From an uncultured Sphingomonas sp. (GTDB lineage Bacteria > Pseudomonadota > Alphaproteobacteria > Sphingomonadales > Sphingomonadaceae), in contig NZ_CALMPA010000022.1 in assembly GCF_937871615.1 (NCBI RefSeq), positions 124,001-188,000 of the forward strand: a stretch of 64,000 nt of DNA. The letters are read 5' to 3'. Positions 1 through 7,676 of this stretch are shown in pieces; position 1 is the first letter of the stretch, and each line of letters opens with the position of its first letter. The notes under the pieces are model-generated. The model was not told the origin of the DNA. It saw only the letters and a program-made list of their open reading frames with translations, and searched no databases. The translations under genes were made by a program, and so were the position numbers.

Positions 1-75
1 CACCATCAGCCCGGCGAGCAGCCAGATCGTGGCGGTAAGCGCCCATCCCAGGCCCGTGATGCTTTCGCGTGGCAT
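1..75 (-). CDS. Hypothetical membrane protein, N-terminal fragment
   Basis: Only the first 25 codons are inside the window. The ATG is at 75 and the frame stays open to the left edge. The peptide starts MPRESITGLGWALTATIWLL and turns hydrophobic from about residue 9, as in a first transmembrane helix or uncleaved signal anchor. It lies 38 bp after the cysH stop on the same strand, so it may be the last gene of the sulfate assimilation operon. The family cannot be named from this fragment. Confidence 0.5.
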   Translation of the reverse strand, partial: MPRESITGLGWALTATIWLLAGLMV

Positions 76-113
76 TGTGCCTTCCCCTGAAATTGGGCCG
101 CAACCCGCGTTCG

Positions 114-872
114 TCAGAACACCGGCTCCTCGCCGGGCTTGGTCGGCAGATGGATGCCGCATTCCACCTTGTCCCAACCGCGCCAGCGGCCCGCGCGCGG
201 GTCTTCGCCGGGCAGCACTTTCGAGGTGCATGGCTTGCACCCGATCGAGGGATAGCCGTCCGCCTCCAGCGGATGATGCGGCAGATCATATTGTTCGAAA
301 TAGGCCTCGATCCGCGCGCGATCCCAATCCGCGAGCGGATTGAGCTTGAGCCGCCCTTCGTCGATCTCGAACCGGGGGATTCCGGCGCGCGTTTTCGACT
401 GGAAGCCCTTGCGCCCCGAAATCCACGCGTCGAACGGCACGAGCGCGCGGCGCAGCGGCTCCACCTTGCGGATCTCGCAGCAGCCATCGGGATCATAGGA
501 CCAGCGCAGACCGTTGGCATCCTTCGCCGCGAGCAGGCGCGGATCGGGACGATAGACGCGCAGATCGGTGAGGCCGAGCCGCTCGGAAAGCTCGTCGCGA
601 TACTCCAGCGTTTCGCCGAACATCTTCTGCGTATTGGTGAAGATCACCGGCACATCGCGATCGACCTGCGCGATCATGTGCAGCAGCACCGCGGATTCGG
701 TGCCGAACGAGGATACCGCCGCGATCCGCCCCTTCAGTTCGCCCGCCAGCAGCTCCGCCAGCATGTCCTGCGTCGACACGCCCGCGAACCGCGCCTCATA
801 GGCCGTCGCGTCGGCGGCGGCGAAGGGGGGCGTTACGTCGATCGTGTCGAGCACGCGGGCGGCTTCACCCAT
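114..872 (-). CDS. cysH: Assimilatory adenylylsulfate (APS/PAPS) reductase
   Basis: A 252-residue thioredoxin-dependent reductase that converts activated sulfate to sulfite in the cytoplasm. The nucleotide-binding SSFGTES loop is at residues 54-60. The Cys pair CC at 131-132 and CxxC at 212/215 are the [4Fe-4S] ligands that mark the APS-reductase type, and the catalytic Cys238 sits in the C-terminal ECGIH motif. The start at 872 is chosen because it overlaps the upstream DUF934 stop by 8 bp and gives the usual family length; a longer open frame upstream is low-complexity shadow sequence. It is the fifth gene of the cobA-DUF2849-cysI-DUF934-cysH run. Iron-sulfur ligands favour APS over PAPS as substrate, which is inference. 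Confidence 0.95.
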   Translation of the reverse strand: MGEAARVLDTIDVTPPFAAADATAYEARFAGVSTQDMLAELLAGELKGRIAAVSSFGTESAVLLHMIAQVDRDVPVIFTNTQKMFGETLEYRDELSERLGLTDLRVYRPDPRLLAAKDANGLRWSYDPDGCCEIRKVEPLRRALVPFDAWISGRKGFQSKTRAGIPRFEIDEGRLKLNPLADWDRARIEAYFEQYDLPHHPLEADGYPSIGCKPCTSKVLPGEDPRAGRWRGWDKVECGIHLPTKPGEEPVF

Positions 873-1302
873 GGCGCAGCTTCCACACCGGCACCGCGGC
901 ATCGGCGGCGGACTGGTAGCGGAAGGCATAACGATCGAGCGTCGCCTGCAACACCTCCGGGTCGATCGGCGCGTTGGGGGCGAAGCTGTCGAACCCGCAG
1001 CGGCGCATGTGATCCATCTGATCGACCAGCACGTCGCCCGCCGCGCGCAGCTCGCCCTTATAGCCCGCCTCGCGCAGGATGCGCGCCGAGGAATAGCCAC
1101 GCCCGTCGCGGAAGCGCGGGAAATCCACCTCGATCAGCGAGATGTGGTGGAGATGCGGCAGCAGCGCGCGCGCATCCTCCCCCGCCTCCAGCCGGACAGC
1201 CGAGGAATCGGCCTGATCGAGGAACGCGTCGAGCGTCACCGCCGGTTCCTCGGTCGGCTCGTCGTCGCGGAAGCGCAGATCGGCGGGGAAGGGATCAGCC
1301 AT
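865..1302 (-). CDS. DUF934 family protein of the cys operon
   Basis: A 145-residue member of DUF934, a family found almost only beside cysI and cysH in Proteobacteria. It is predicted soluble, with no signal peptide and no Cys cluster. The body carries the family-like segment FPRFRDGRGYSSARILRE, followed by GELRAAGDVLVDQM. It overlaps cysI upstream (ATGGCTGA) and cysH downstream by 8 bp each, so translation is probably coupled. The molecular function is unknown. The genomic association suggests an accessory role in sulfite reduction or in reductase assembly. Confidence 0.88.
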   Translation of the reverse strand: MADPFPADLRFRDDEPTEEPAVTLDAFLDQADSSAVRLEAGEDARALLPHLHHISLIEVDFPRFRDGRGYSSARILREAGYKGELRAAGDVLVDQMDHMRRCGFDSFAPNAPIDPEVLQATLDRYAFRYQSAADAAVPVWKLRHG

Positions 1303-2929
1303 AGATTGCTTCCTTGAACGGTTCGAAGCCGACGCGGCGATAGGTGTCGAGGAAGCGTTCGCCTTCCTCGCGCATGGCGAGATATTTGTCGGTGACGCGC
1401 TCGACCGCGTCGACGATCCCGTCCTCGTTGAAGCCAGGGCCGGTGATCTTGCCGAGGCTGGCGTCCTCCGCGCCCGATCCGCCGAGCAGGAGCTGGTAAT
1501 TCTCCGTGCCTTTGCGATCGACGCCGAGGATGCCGATGTGCCCGGCGTGATGATGGCCGCAGGCGTTGATGCAGCCCGATATCTTGAGCTTCAGCTCGCC
1601 CAGTTCGCGCTGGCGACCCAGATCGGCGAAACGCGTCGCGATCTTCTGCGCCACGGGAATCGAGCGGGCGTTGGCGAGGCTGCAATAATCAAGGCCGGGG
1701 CAGGCGATAATGTCGCTGATGAGATCGAGGTTGGCGGTTGCCAGCCCGGCGGCGTCGAGCGTCCGCCACAAAGCATGGAGATCGGCCTTGCGGACGTGCG
1801 GCAGGACGATGTTCTGCCCGTGGGTGACGCGCAACTCGTCGAACGAATAAAGCTCGGCGAGATCGGCCATCAGGTCGATCTGCTCCGCCGAGGCATCGCC
1901 AGGGATGCCGCCAACCGGCTTCAGGCTGATGTTGACGATGGCATAGCCCGGCGCCTTGTGCGGCTTCACATTCTGATCGACCCACAGCGCGAAATCGGGA
2001 TCGCTGCGATCCAGTTCGTCCGAAAGCCCGGTTTCGAACGGCGGCGGGGTGAAATGGGCCGCGATGCGATCGAATTCGGCCAGCGGCACATCCGATCCGT
2101 TGTTCAGGATATGCTGCCACTCCGCCTCGACGCGGCGGGTGAATTCCTCATGGCCGAGATCGTGGACGAGGATCTTGATCCGCTGCTTGTGGATATTGTC
2201 GCGGCGCCCGCCGCTGTTCCACACGCGCAGCGCCGCCTCCAGATAGGAGAACAGGTGGCGGGCGGGGAGGAACGGGCGGACCAGCGGGGCGACGAACGGC
2301 GTGCGCCCCATGCCGCCGCCGATATAGACCTCGAAGCCAAGCTCGCCGGCCTCGTTCCGCACCAGCTTCAGCCCGATATCGTGCAGCCGGATCGCGGCGC
2401 GATCCTCGTCCGCCGCCGTCACCGCGATCTTGAACTTGCGCGGCAGATAGCTGAATTCGGGGTGGAAGGTGGTCGCCTGCCGCAGCAACTCGGCCCAGGG
2501 GCGCGGATCGGCGATCTCGTCCGCCGCCGCACCGGCATATTGATCCGATGAGAGGTTGCGGATGCTCTCGCCCGAGGTCTGGATCGCGTGCATCTCCACC
2601 GTCGCCAGTTCGGCGAGGATGTCGGGCGCGTCCTCCAGCTTGATCCAGTTATACTGGATGTTCTGGCGCGTGGTGAAATGCCCGTAGCCGCGATCGTATT
2701 TGCGCGCGATATGCCCCAGCATCCGCATCTGCCGGCTGTTGAGCGTGCCATAGGGAATGGCGACGCGCAGCATATAGGCGTGGAGCTGGAGATAGAGGCC
2801 GTTCTTCAGCCGGAGCGGCTTGAACTGATCCTCGGTGATCTGCCCCGCGAGGCGGCGGCGGACCTGATCGCGAAACTCATCGACGCGGGCATCGACGATC
2901 GCCTGGTCATATTGATCGTACTTGTACAT
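1295..2929 (-). CDS. cysI: Sulfite reductase hemoprotein subunit (NiR/SiR family)
   Basis: A 544-residue siroheme and [4Fe-4S] enzyme that reduces sulfite to sulfide with six electrons. Two ferredoxin-like half-domains precede the cluster ligands, seen as ACPGLDYC (Cys410, Cys416) and CINAC (Cys453, Cys457). The start at 2929 is chosen because it forms a TGATG junction with the DUF2849 stop; the frame upstream is open by chance. No cysJ flavoprotein subunit is visible nearby, so electrons may come from ferredoxin or another donor. Siroheme precursor would be supplied by the adjacent cobA product. Confidence 0.95.
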   Translation of the reverse strand: MYKYDQYDQAIVDARVDEFRDQVRRRLAGQITEDQFKPLRLKNGLYLQLHAYMLRVAIPYGTLNSRQMRMLGHIARKYDRGYGHFTTRQNIQYNWIKLEDAPDILAELATVEMHAIQTSGESIRNLSSDQYAGAAADEIADPRPWAELLRQATTFHPEFSYLPRKFKIAVTAADEDRAAIRLHDIGLKLVRNEAGELGFEVYIGGGMGRTPFVAPLVRPFLPARHLFSYLEAALRVWNSGGRRDNIHKQRIKILVHDLGHEEFTRRVEAEWQHILNNGSDVPLAEFDRIAAHFTPPPFETGLSDELDRSDPDFALWVDQNVKPHKAPGYAIVNISLKPVGGIPGDASAEQIDLMADLAELYSFDELRVTHGQNIVLPHVRKADLHALWRTLDAAGLATANLDLISDIIACPGLDYCSLANARSIPVAQKIATRFADLGRQRELGELKLKISGCINACGHHHAGHIGILGVDRKGTENYQLLLGGSGAEDASLGKITGPGFNEDGIVDAVERVTDKYLAMREEGERFLDTYRRVGFEPFKEAIYG

Positions 2930-3225
2930 CAGATCACCCAGTTGCCGACATCGGGATCGGCGGGTTTGAGCGTGAGATCGGGGCGCACCGTGGGGCCGAG
3001 CGCGCGGATGCGATCCTTGATATGCGCCGGGCGCGGGCCTTCCGGCGTTGCGGTGGCGTCGATCAGATAGGGGCCGTTGACGTGGCGCGCGCCTTCCTCC
3101 GCCTGGAGGATCGCTTCGCCCTGATCGCCGACATCGGCGGCGTCCTCGACGTGGCGCGACCATTCGCTGCCGGTCCACCAGATCACATCGCCGGTGGGCA
3201 GGTCGTTTCCGGTCAGTAACTTCAC
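2929..3225 (-). CDS. DUF2849 family protein of the cys operon
   Basis: A 98-residue protein of DUF2849, which is found in alphaproteobacterial cys operons between the uroporphyrinogen methyltransferase and cysI. The start is GTG at 3225, giving MKLLTGNDLPTGDVIWW, and it overlaps the cobA stop as GTGA. The stop overlaps cysI as TGATG. There is no signal peptide. The function is unknown; its position suggests a part in siroheme insertion or sulfite reductase function, which is inference. Confidence 0.85.
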   Translation of the reverse strand: MKLLTGNDLPTGDVIWWTGSEWSRHVEDAADVGDQGEAILQAEEGARHVNGPYLIDATATPEGPRPAHIKDRIRALGPTVRPDLTLKPADPDVGNWVI

Positions 3226-4136
3226 GCAAATGTCTCCGCACTTTTCTGATCGCGGCGCCGGCCCGCTCCCCCACCCGACCGCCCATCAAGGATACTTTCG
3301 TGGGTGGCCGGGTGGGGGAGCGGGCCGGCGCCGTCCGATGCGCCTTCCGGCGCGTCGGCAAACGAAAACCGCGCCCAGCGGGCGAGCTTGTCTTGGGCGT
3401 CGCTCAGCTCGACCACCTCGCCGACGACGATGATCGCGGGGCTTTCGACCTCCTCGCGCGCCATCATCGGGCCGAGATCGGCGAGCAACGTCTTGAGCGC
3501 GCGACTGCCGGGGAGCGTGCCCTTCACCAGCACCGCGACTGGCATGTCCGGCGCGACGCCATCGGCCATCAATTTGTCCGCGATCTGCTCGGCGGTGGCG
3601 ACGCCCATGTAGATGACGAGTGTGCGGCCCTGGCCGGCAAGGCCGGACCAGTCCTGTTTGGTCAGCCCCTTGCACTGGCCCGCGACGAAGCTGACCGCGC
3701 TGGAATGATCGCGATGGGTGAGCGGCAGCATCGCTTCCGCCGCGCAGCCGAGCGCCGCCGACACGCCGGGAATCACCTCCACCGGCAGGCCCGCGGCGCG
3801 CACCGCCTCGACTTCTTCGCCGCCGCGGCCGAAGATGAAGGGATCGCCGCCCTTCAGCCGCACGACGACGCTGCCCGCCTTCACATGCGCGACGATCAGC
3901 GCATTGATCCCCTCCTGCGGCACGGTGTGGCGCGCGCGGCGCTTGGCGACCGAGATGCGCTGCGCACTCGGCGGCGCGAGATCGAGCACGCGCGGGTCAA
4001 TCAGGCCGTCGTGGACCACAACGTCCGCCTGCCGCAACGCATCGGCGGCGCGCAGCGTCAACAGCCCCGGATCGCCGGGGCCGGCGCCGACAAGGATGAC
4101 GCGACCGCGCGCGTCCGGATCGAGAAGGCTTGCCAT
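3222..4136 (-). CDS. cobA: Uroporphyrinogen-III C-methyltransferase
   Basis: A 304-residue SAM-dependent enzyme that makes precorrin-2, the precursor of siroheme needed by CysI. It shows the GAGPGDPGLLT nucleotide loop near the N terminus, the GGDPFIFGRGGEE motif, and the PGVSAALGCAA helix. The chosen ATG at 4136 precedes MASLLDPDARG. The last 35 or so residues (GAGPLPHPATHESILDGRS and on) are encoded by a 25-bp perfect inverted repeat, so this tail looks like a repeat insertion rather than part of the fold. Even so, the stop still overlaps the next start as GTGA. The CysG oxidase/chelatase domain is absent. Confidence 0.93.
   Translation of the reverse strand: MASLLDPDARGRVILVGAGPGDPGLLTLRAADALRQADVVVHDGLIDPRVLDLAPPSAQRISVAKRRARHTVPQEGINALIVAHVKAGSVVVRLKGGDPFIFGRGGEEVEAVRAAGLPVEVIPGVSAALGCAAEAMLPLTHRDHSSAVSFVAGQCKGLTKQDWSGLAGQGRTLVIYMGVATAEQIADKLMADGVAPDMPVAVLVKGTLPGSRALKTLLADLGPMMAREEVESPAIIVVGEVVELSDAQDKLARWARFSFADAPEGASDGAGPLPHPATHESILDGRSGGGAGRRRDQKSAETFA
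3253..3333. repeat. Paired GC-rich inverted repeat (REPIN-like)
   Basis: Two perfect 25-base arms, 3253-3277 and 3309-3333, are reverse complements separated by 31 bases. Partial pairing continues inward (GCCCATC against GGGTGG-type bases). The whole element lies inside the 3' end of cobA, whose frame reads through it. This arrangement resembles two REP units in opposite orientation, a mobile hairpin format common in Proteobacteria. Confidence 0.85.
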
Positions 4137-4253
4137 GATGGCACGGCAGATGGCGCGCGGCGGCGGCCACCGCAAAGCAGCGATGCTTGGCCCCGGCCTA
4201 GACCAGCTTTTCTCTACCGAAGAAGTGTTATATTCGGCTGGCACACTTCGAGG
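4137..4253. promoter_or_regulatory. Divergent intergenic region, cobA operon / DUF885 gene
   Basis: These 117 bp separate the divergent starts of the cys operon and the DUF885 peptidase, so both promoters should lie here. It contains the most A+T-rich stretch of the neighbourhood (GTGTTATATTCGGC around 4226-4239), a plausible -10 region for the rightward gene. No clear operator dyad was recognised. Confidence 0.4.
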
Positions 4254-6080
4254 ATGAGGATCACGCTTTTGCGCCTATTGCTTGCCGCCCTGCTTCTCGC
4301 GGGCTCCGTTCCGGCGATCGCCGCCGCCCAGACCGTCCCGCCGCCCGCGCCGCTGCCGGGGGACGGGCCGGAGGACGCCGCGCTCAAGAAGCTGTTCCAC
4401 GACAGCGACGAGGCGAGCCTCAGGCGCAATCCGGTCAACGGCATCTTTCGTGGCGACCTGCGCTATGCCGCGCATCTCGGCAATTATCTGACCGATGCCT
4501 ATTACGATGCCGAGAAGAAGGCGGATGAAGACGATCTTGCCGCGCTGAAGCGGATCGACCGGGCGAAGCTAACGCATGTCGACCAGATCGCCTATGACGT
4601 GTTCGAGAACCAGACCGACGTGGTCTTGCGCGGCTATGCGCCCGATATCCTGCGATTGCAGAAGCTGCGCCCGCTCGATCATTTCTACGGCTTTCAGACC
4701 TTCTATCCCGATTTCGCTTCCGGGCAGGGCGCCGCCCCGTTCAAGACGCTGGCCGATTACGAGAACAACCTGACGCGCAACCGCGAATATGCCCAGGTGC
4801 TCGATCGCGCGATCGGGCTGTTCAGGGAAGGCGAGAAGGCGAATATCGTTCAGCCCAAGCTGGTCGTGCGCAACATGATCGAGCAGTTCGACAATCTCAT
4901 CAATCAGGGGGTCGAGGGATCGGTGTTCTACGCGCCGGTAAAGAAATTCCCCGATACGATCCCCGCCGCCGATCAGGCGCGGCTGCGCACAGCCTATGCG
5001 GCACAAATCCGCGACGTGCTGATCCCGGCGCACAAAAGGATGCGCGATTTCCTCGCCAACGAATATCTTGCCCATGCGCGCGACAGCGTTGGCCTGTCGG
5101 CGATGCCCGGCGGCGCGAAGCTCTACAGCTATCTGATCGAAGCGAATACCACGCTGCCGCTGAAGGCGGAGGATGTTCACAATCTCGGCCTGAGGGAAGT
5201 CGCGCGGATTCGCGCCGAGATGGAGGCGCAGAAGGACAAGGTGGGCTTCAAGGGCACGCTGGCCGACTTCTTCACCTTTCTACGCACCGACAAGCAATTC
5301 CAGCCGACCTCCGCCGCGCAGCTTCGCGACGGTTATGAGGCGATCGGCAAGCGCGTCGATCAGCGCGTGCGCGAGCAATTCTCGCTGATCCCGAAAACCC
5401 CGCTCGAAATCCGCCCCGTGCCCGCGTACAAGGAGAAGACCGAGGCGGGCGGCTCGTACAATCCCGGCACGCCGGACGGATCGCGGCCCGGCATCTTCTA
5501 TTACAACACCTATGATCTCCCCTCGCGCTACATGTGGGAGATGGAGACGCTATATCTGCACGAGGCGGTGCCGGGGCACCATTTCCAGATCAGCATCGCG
5601 CAGGAAAATACCGCGCTGCCCGCCTTCATGCGGTTTGGCGGGAATACGGCTTATGCGGAAGGCTGGGGGCTTTATGCCGAAAGCCTGTGGCACGATCTGG
5701 GCATGGAAACCGATCCCTATCAGCGGATGGGCGGGCTGAACGACGAGATGCTGCGCGCGATGCGGCTGGTGGTGGATACCGGCATCCACGCCAAGGGTTG
5801 GACGCGCGATCAGTCAATCCGCTATATGCTCGACAATTCCCCGATGGCGAAGATCGACGCGACCGCCGAGGTGGAGCGCTATATCGCGATTCCGGGGCAG
5901 GCGCTGGCATACAAGATCGGCCAGCTCACCATTTCAGGGGCGAAGGCCAAGGCGAGAGCCGCGCTGGGCGACAAATTCGATCCGCGCGCCTTCCATGCGC
6001 AGGTGCTGGATACCGGCGCGCTGACGATGCCGGTGCTTGAGCAGAAGATCGACGCCTGGGTGAAGGCGGGCGGCAGGTAA
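4254..6080 (+). CDS. DUF885 family zinc-dependent carboxypeptidase-like protein, exported
   Basis: A 608-residue member of the DUF885 family. A signal peptide (MRITLLRLLLAALLLAGS, then AIAAAQ) points to the periplasm or a lipid-free envelope location. The family's zinc motif appears as LHEAVPGHHF, with His436, Glu437, His442 and His443. The start at 4254 gives a clean signal peptide; a much longer upstream frame is antisense to cobA and is discarded. Characterised relatives of this fold are oligoendopeptidase or carboxypeptidase-like, but the substrate here is unknown. It is monocistronic and is followed by a repeat element. Confidence 0.9.
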   Translation: MRITLLRLLLAALLLAGSVPAIAAAQTVPPPAPLPGDGPEDAALKKLFHDSDEASLRRNPVNGIFRGDLRYAAHLGNYLTDAYYDAEKKADEDDLAALKRIDRAKLTHVDQIAYDVFENQTDVVLRGYAPDILRLQKLRPLDHFYGFQTFYPDFASGQGAAPFKTLADYENNLTRNREYAQVLDRAIGLFREGEKANIVQPKLVVRNMIEQFDNLINQGVEGSVFYAPVKKFPDTIPAADQARLRTAYAAQIRDVLIPAHKRMRDFLANEYLAHARDSVGLSAMPGGAKLYSYLIEANTTLPLKAEDVHNLGLREVARIRAEMEAQKDKVGFKGTLADFFTFLRTDKQFQPTSAAQLRDGYEAIGKRVDQRVREQFSLIPKTPLEIRPVPAYKEKTEAGGSYNPGTPDGSRPGIFYYNTYDLPSRYMWEMETLYLHEAVPGHHFQISIAQENTALPAFMRFGGNTAYAEGWGLYAESLWHDLGMETDPYQRMGGLNDEMLRAMRLVVDTGIHAKGWTRDQSIRYMLDNSPMAKIDATAEVERYIAIPGQALAYKIGQLTISGAKAKARAALGDKFDPRAFHAQVLDTGALTMPVLEQKIDAWVKAGGR

Positions 6081-6099
6081 ACGCCGCGTTCAAACCTTT

Positions 6100-6196
6100 C
6101 CCCTCCCCTTCAGGGGAGGGGCAGGGGGTGGGGGTTGTCTCACCGAGACCGGCGCTCGTGATTGCCTCACCCCAACCCCTTCCCTTCAAGGGGGGC
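6100..6196. repeat. C/G-tract hairpin repeat
   Basis: A 9-bp stem (6100-6108 with 6113-6121, loop TTCA) is followed by a G-run (GCAGGGGGTGGGGG), a spacer, and then CACCCCAACCCC with CCCTTCAAGGGG near 6171-6193. The two halves are imperfect reverse complements. The form resembles dispersed sphingomonad intergenic repeats. It sits between the convergent DUF885 and astD stops and may also act as a bidirectional terminator. Confidence 0.65.
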
Positions 6197-6206
6197 TTGT
6201 TTGTGC

Positions 6207-7619
6207 TCAGCCGTCGCGCAGGCCGATCCCGATCGCTGCGCGCGCGGCGTCTGCCTCGTTGCTCACCACCGGATAGGCGCAATAATCCGCCGCGTAGAAG
6301 GCGCTCGGGCGGTGATTGCCCGACCAGCCGATGCCGCCGAACGGCGCGGAGGAGGAGGCGCCGTTGGTCGGCTTGTTCCAGTTGACTATCCCAGCGCGCG
6401 CGCGTGCCCAGAAACGATCGAACAATTGCGGCGTCTGGCTAATCAGCGCGGCGGACAGGCCGTAGCGCGTGTCATTCGCCTCGTTGATCGCCGCGTCGAA
6501 ATCGGCGCAGCGCGATACCTGAAGGACCGGGCCGAACAATTCCGTGTCCGGGCGGCCCTGCACGCCGGTCACGTCGATCAGGCCCGGCAGCAGGAACGGG
6601 CGCCCCTCCACCGGGCGTTCGAGGTGGCGGATCGGGCGACCGCCCTTCATCAGCAGCGCGAGGAAGCTTTCGCTCAACTGATCGGCGGCATCATTGTCGA
6701 TCACCGGCCCCATGAACGGCGCGGGGCTGGCGAACGGCTCATCGACGATCAGCCGCGCGATCAGCGTGTTCAGCTCCGCGATCAGCGGCTCATACAGTTT
6801 TTCGTCGACGATCAGCCGCCGCGCCGCGGTGCAACGCTGGCCGGCGGTGGTGAAGGCGGACTGGACGATGAGCACCGCCGCCTGCCACAGATCGGGCGTA
6901 TCCCACACCACGATCGGGTTGTTGCCGCCCATTTCGAGCGCGAGGATCTTCTCCGGCTTCTCGGCATAGGCGCGATTGAGCGCGAGGCCGGTGCGGGCGG
7001 AGCCGGTGAACAACAGGCCGTCGATCCCGTCGTGCATCGCCAGCGCCTTGCCCTCCTCAGGCCCGCCGATCACGACGCGGATGCACGCTTCGGGCACCCC
7101 CGCCTCGCGCAGGCATTCGGCGAGGAACAGGCCGGTGGCGGGCGTTTTCTCCGATGGCTTGAACACCACCGCATTGCCCGCGAGCAGCGCCGGGACGATA
7201 TGCCCGTTGGGCAGATGCGCGGGGAAATTATACGGACCCAGCACCGCCAGCACGCCATGCGGCTTGTGGCGCAGCGCCATGCGGCTGCCCATCGGCGAAT
7301 CGAGCCGCCGCTGCGCGGTGCGCTCGGCATAGGCGCTGACCGAGATATCGACCTTGGCGATCACCGAATCCACCTCGGTCCGCGCTTCCCACAAGGGCTT
7401 GCCGGTTTCGCGCGCGATCAGATCGGCGAAGGCATCGCTGCGCGCGCGCACGACATTGGCGAAACGGCGCAGCGTTTCGATGCGATAGGTGAGCGCGCGC
7501 GCCGCCCAGCTCGCCCAGCCGCCGCGCGCCGCGGCGACTTCGGCATCGACATCGCTGAGCGCGCCGCGCCACAGTTCCGCGCCGGTCGCTGGCTCGAAGG
7601 AGACGAGTTCGGTGGTCAT
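6207..7619 (-). CDS. astD: N-succinylglutamate 5-semialdehyde dehydrogenase
   Basis: A 470-residue aldehyde dehydrogenase that oxidises succinylglutamate semialdehyde to succinylglutamate with NAD in the arginine succinyltransferase pathway. Catalytic residues are visible: Asn131 in LGPYNFPAH, Glu229 in ALEMGGNNP and Cys263 in GQRCTAARR. Length and the N terminus (MTTELVSFEPATGAELWRG) match AstD. It is about 13.5 kb away from astB-astA in this window and appears to stand alone, with selO upstream on the same strand after a 57-bp gap. Confidence 0.9.
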   Translation of the reverse strand: MTTELVSFEPATGAELWRGALSDVDAEVAAARGGWASWAARALTYRIETLRRFANVVRARSDAFADLIARETGKPLWEARTEVDSVIAKVDISVSAYAERTAQRRLDSPMGSRMALRHKPHGVLAVLGPYNFPAHLPNGHIVPALLAGNAVVFKPSEKTPATGLFLAECLREAGVPEACIRVVIGGPEEGKALAMHDGIDGLLFTGSARTGLALNRAYAEKPEKILALEMGGNNPIVVWDTPDLWQAAVLIVQSAFTTAGQRCTAARRLIVDEKLYEPLIAELNTLIARLIVDEPFASPAPFMGPVIDNDAADQLSESFLALLMKGGRPIRHLERPVEGRPFLLPGLIDVTGVQGRPDTELFGPVLQVSRCADFDAAINEANDTRYGLSAALISQTPQLFDRFWARARAGIVNWNKPTNGASSSAPFGGIGWSGNHRPSAFYAADYCAYPVVSNEADAARAAIGIGLRDG

Positions 7620-7676
7620 CGGCTAAACATCCCCCCGCGTGATCGCACGCGATCCGCCCGCCATGTGTAGAGAAGA

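Noticed and set aside
69..1304. Long rightward open frame of about 411 codons opposite the cys genes
   Set aside because: Antisense to cysH and DUF934, Arg/Pro/Ala-rich with no family features; a product of high G+C third positions.
1538..2551. Rightward 337-codon frame opposite cysI
   Set aside because: Fully antisense to the conserved cysI sequence; no ribosome binding site or recognisable domain.
6162..7670. Rightward 502-codon frame opposite astD
   Set aside because: Antisense to a complete aldehyde dehydrogenase; composition dominated by Arg, Ala and Gly.
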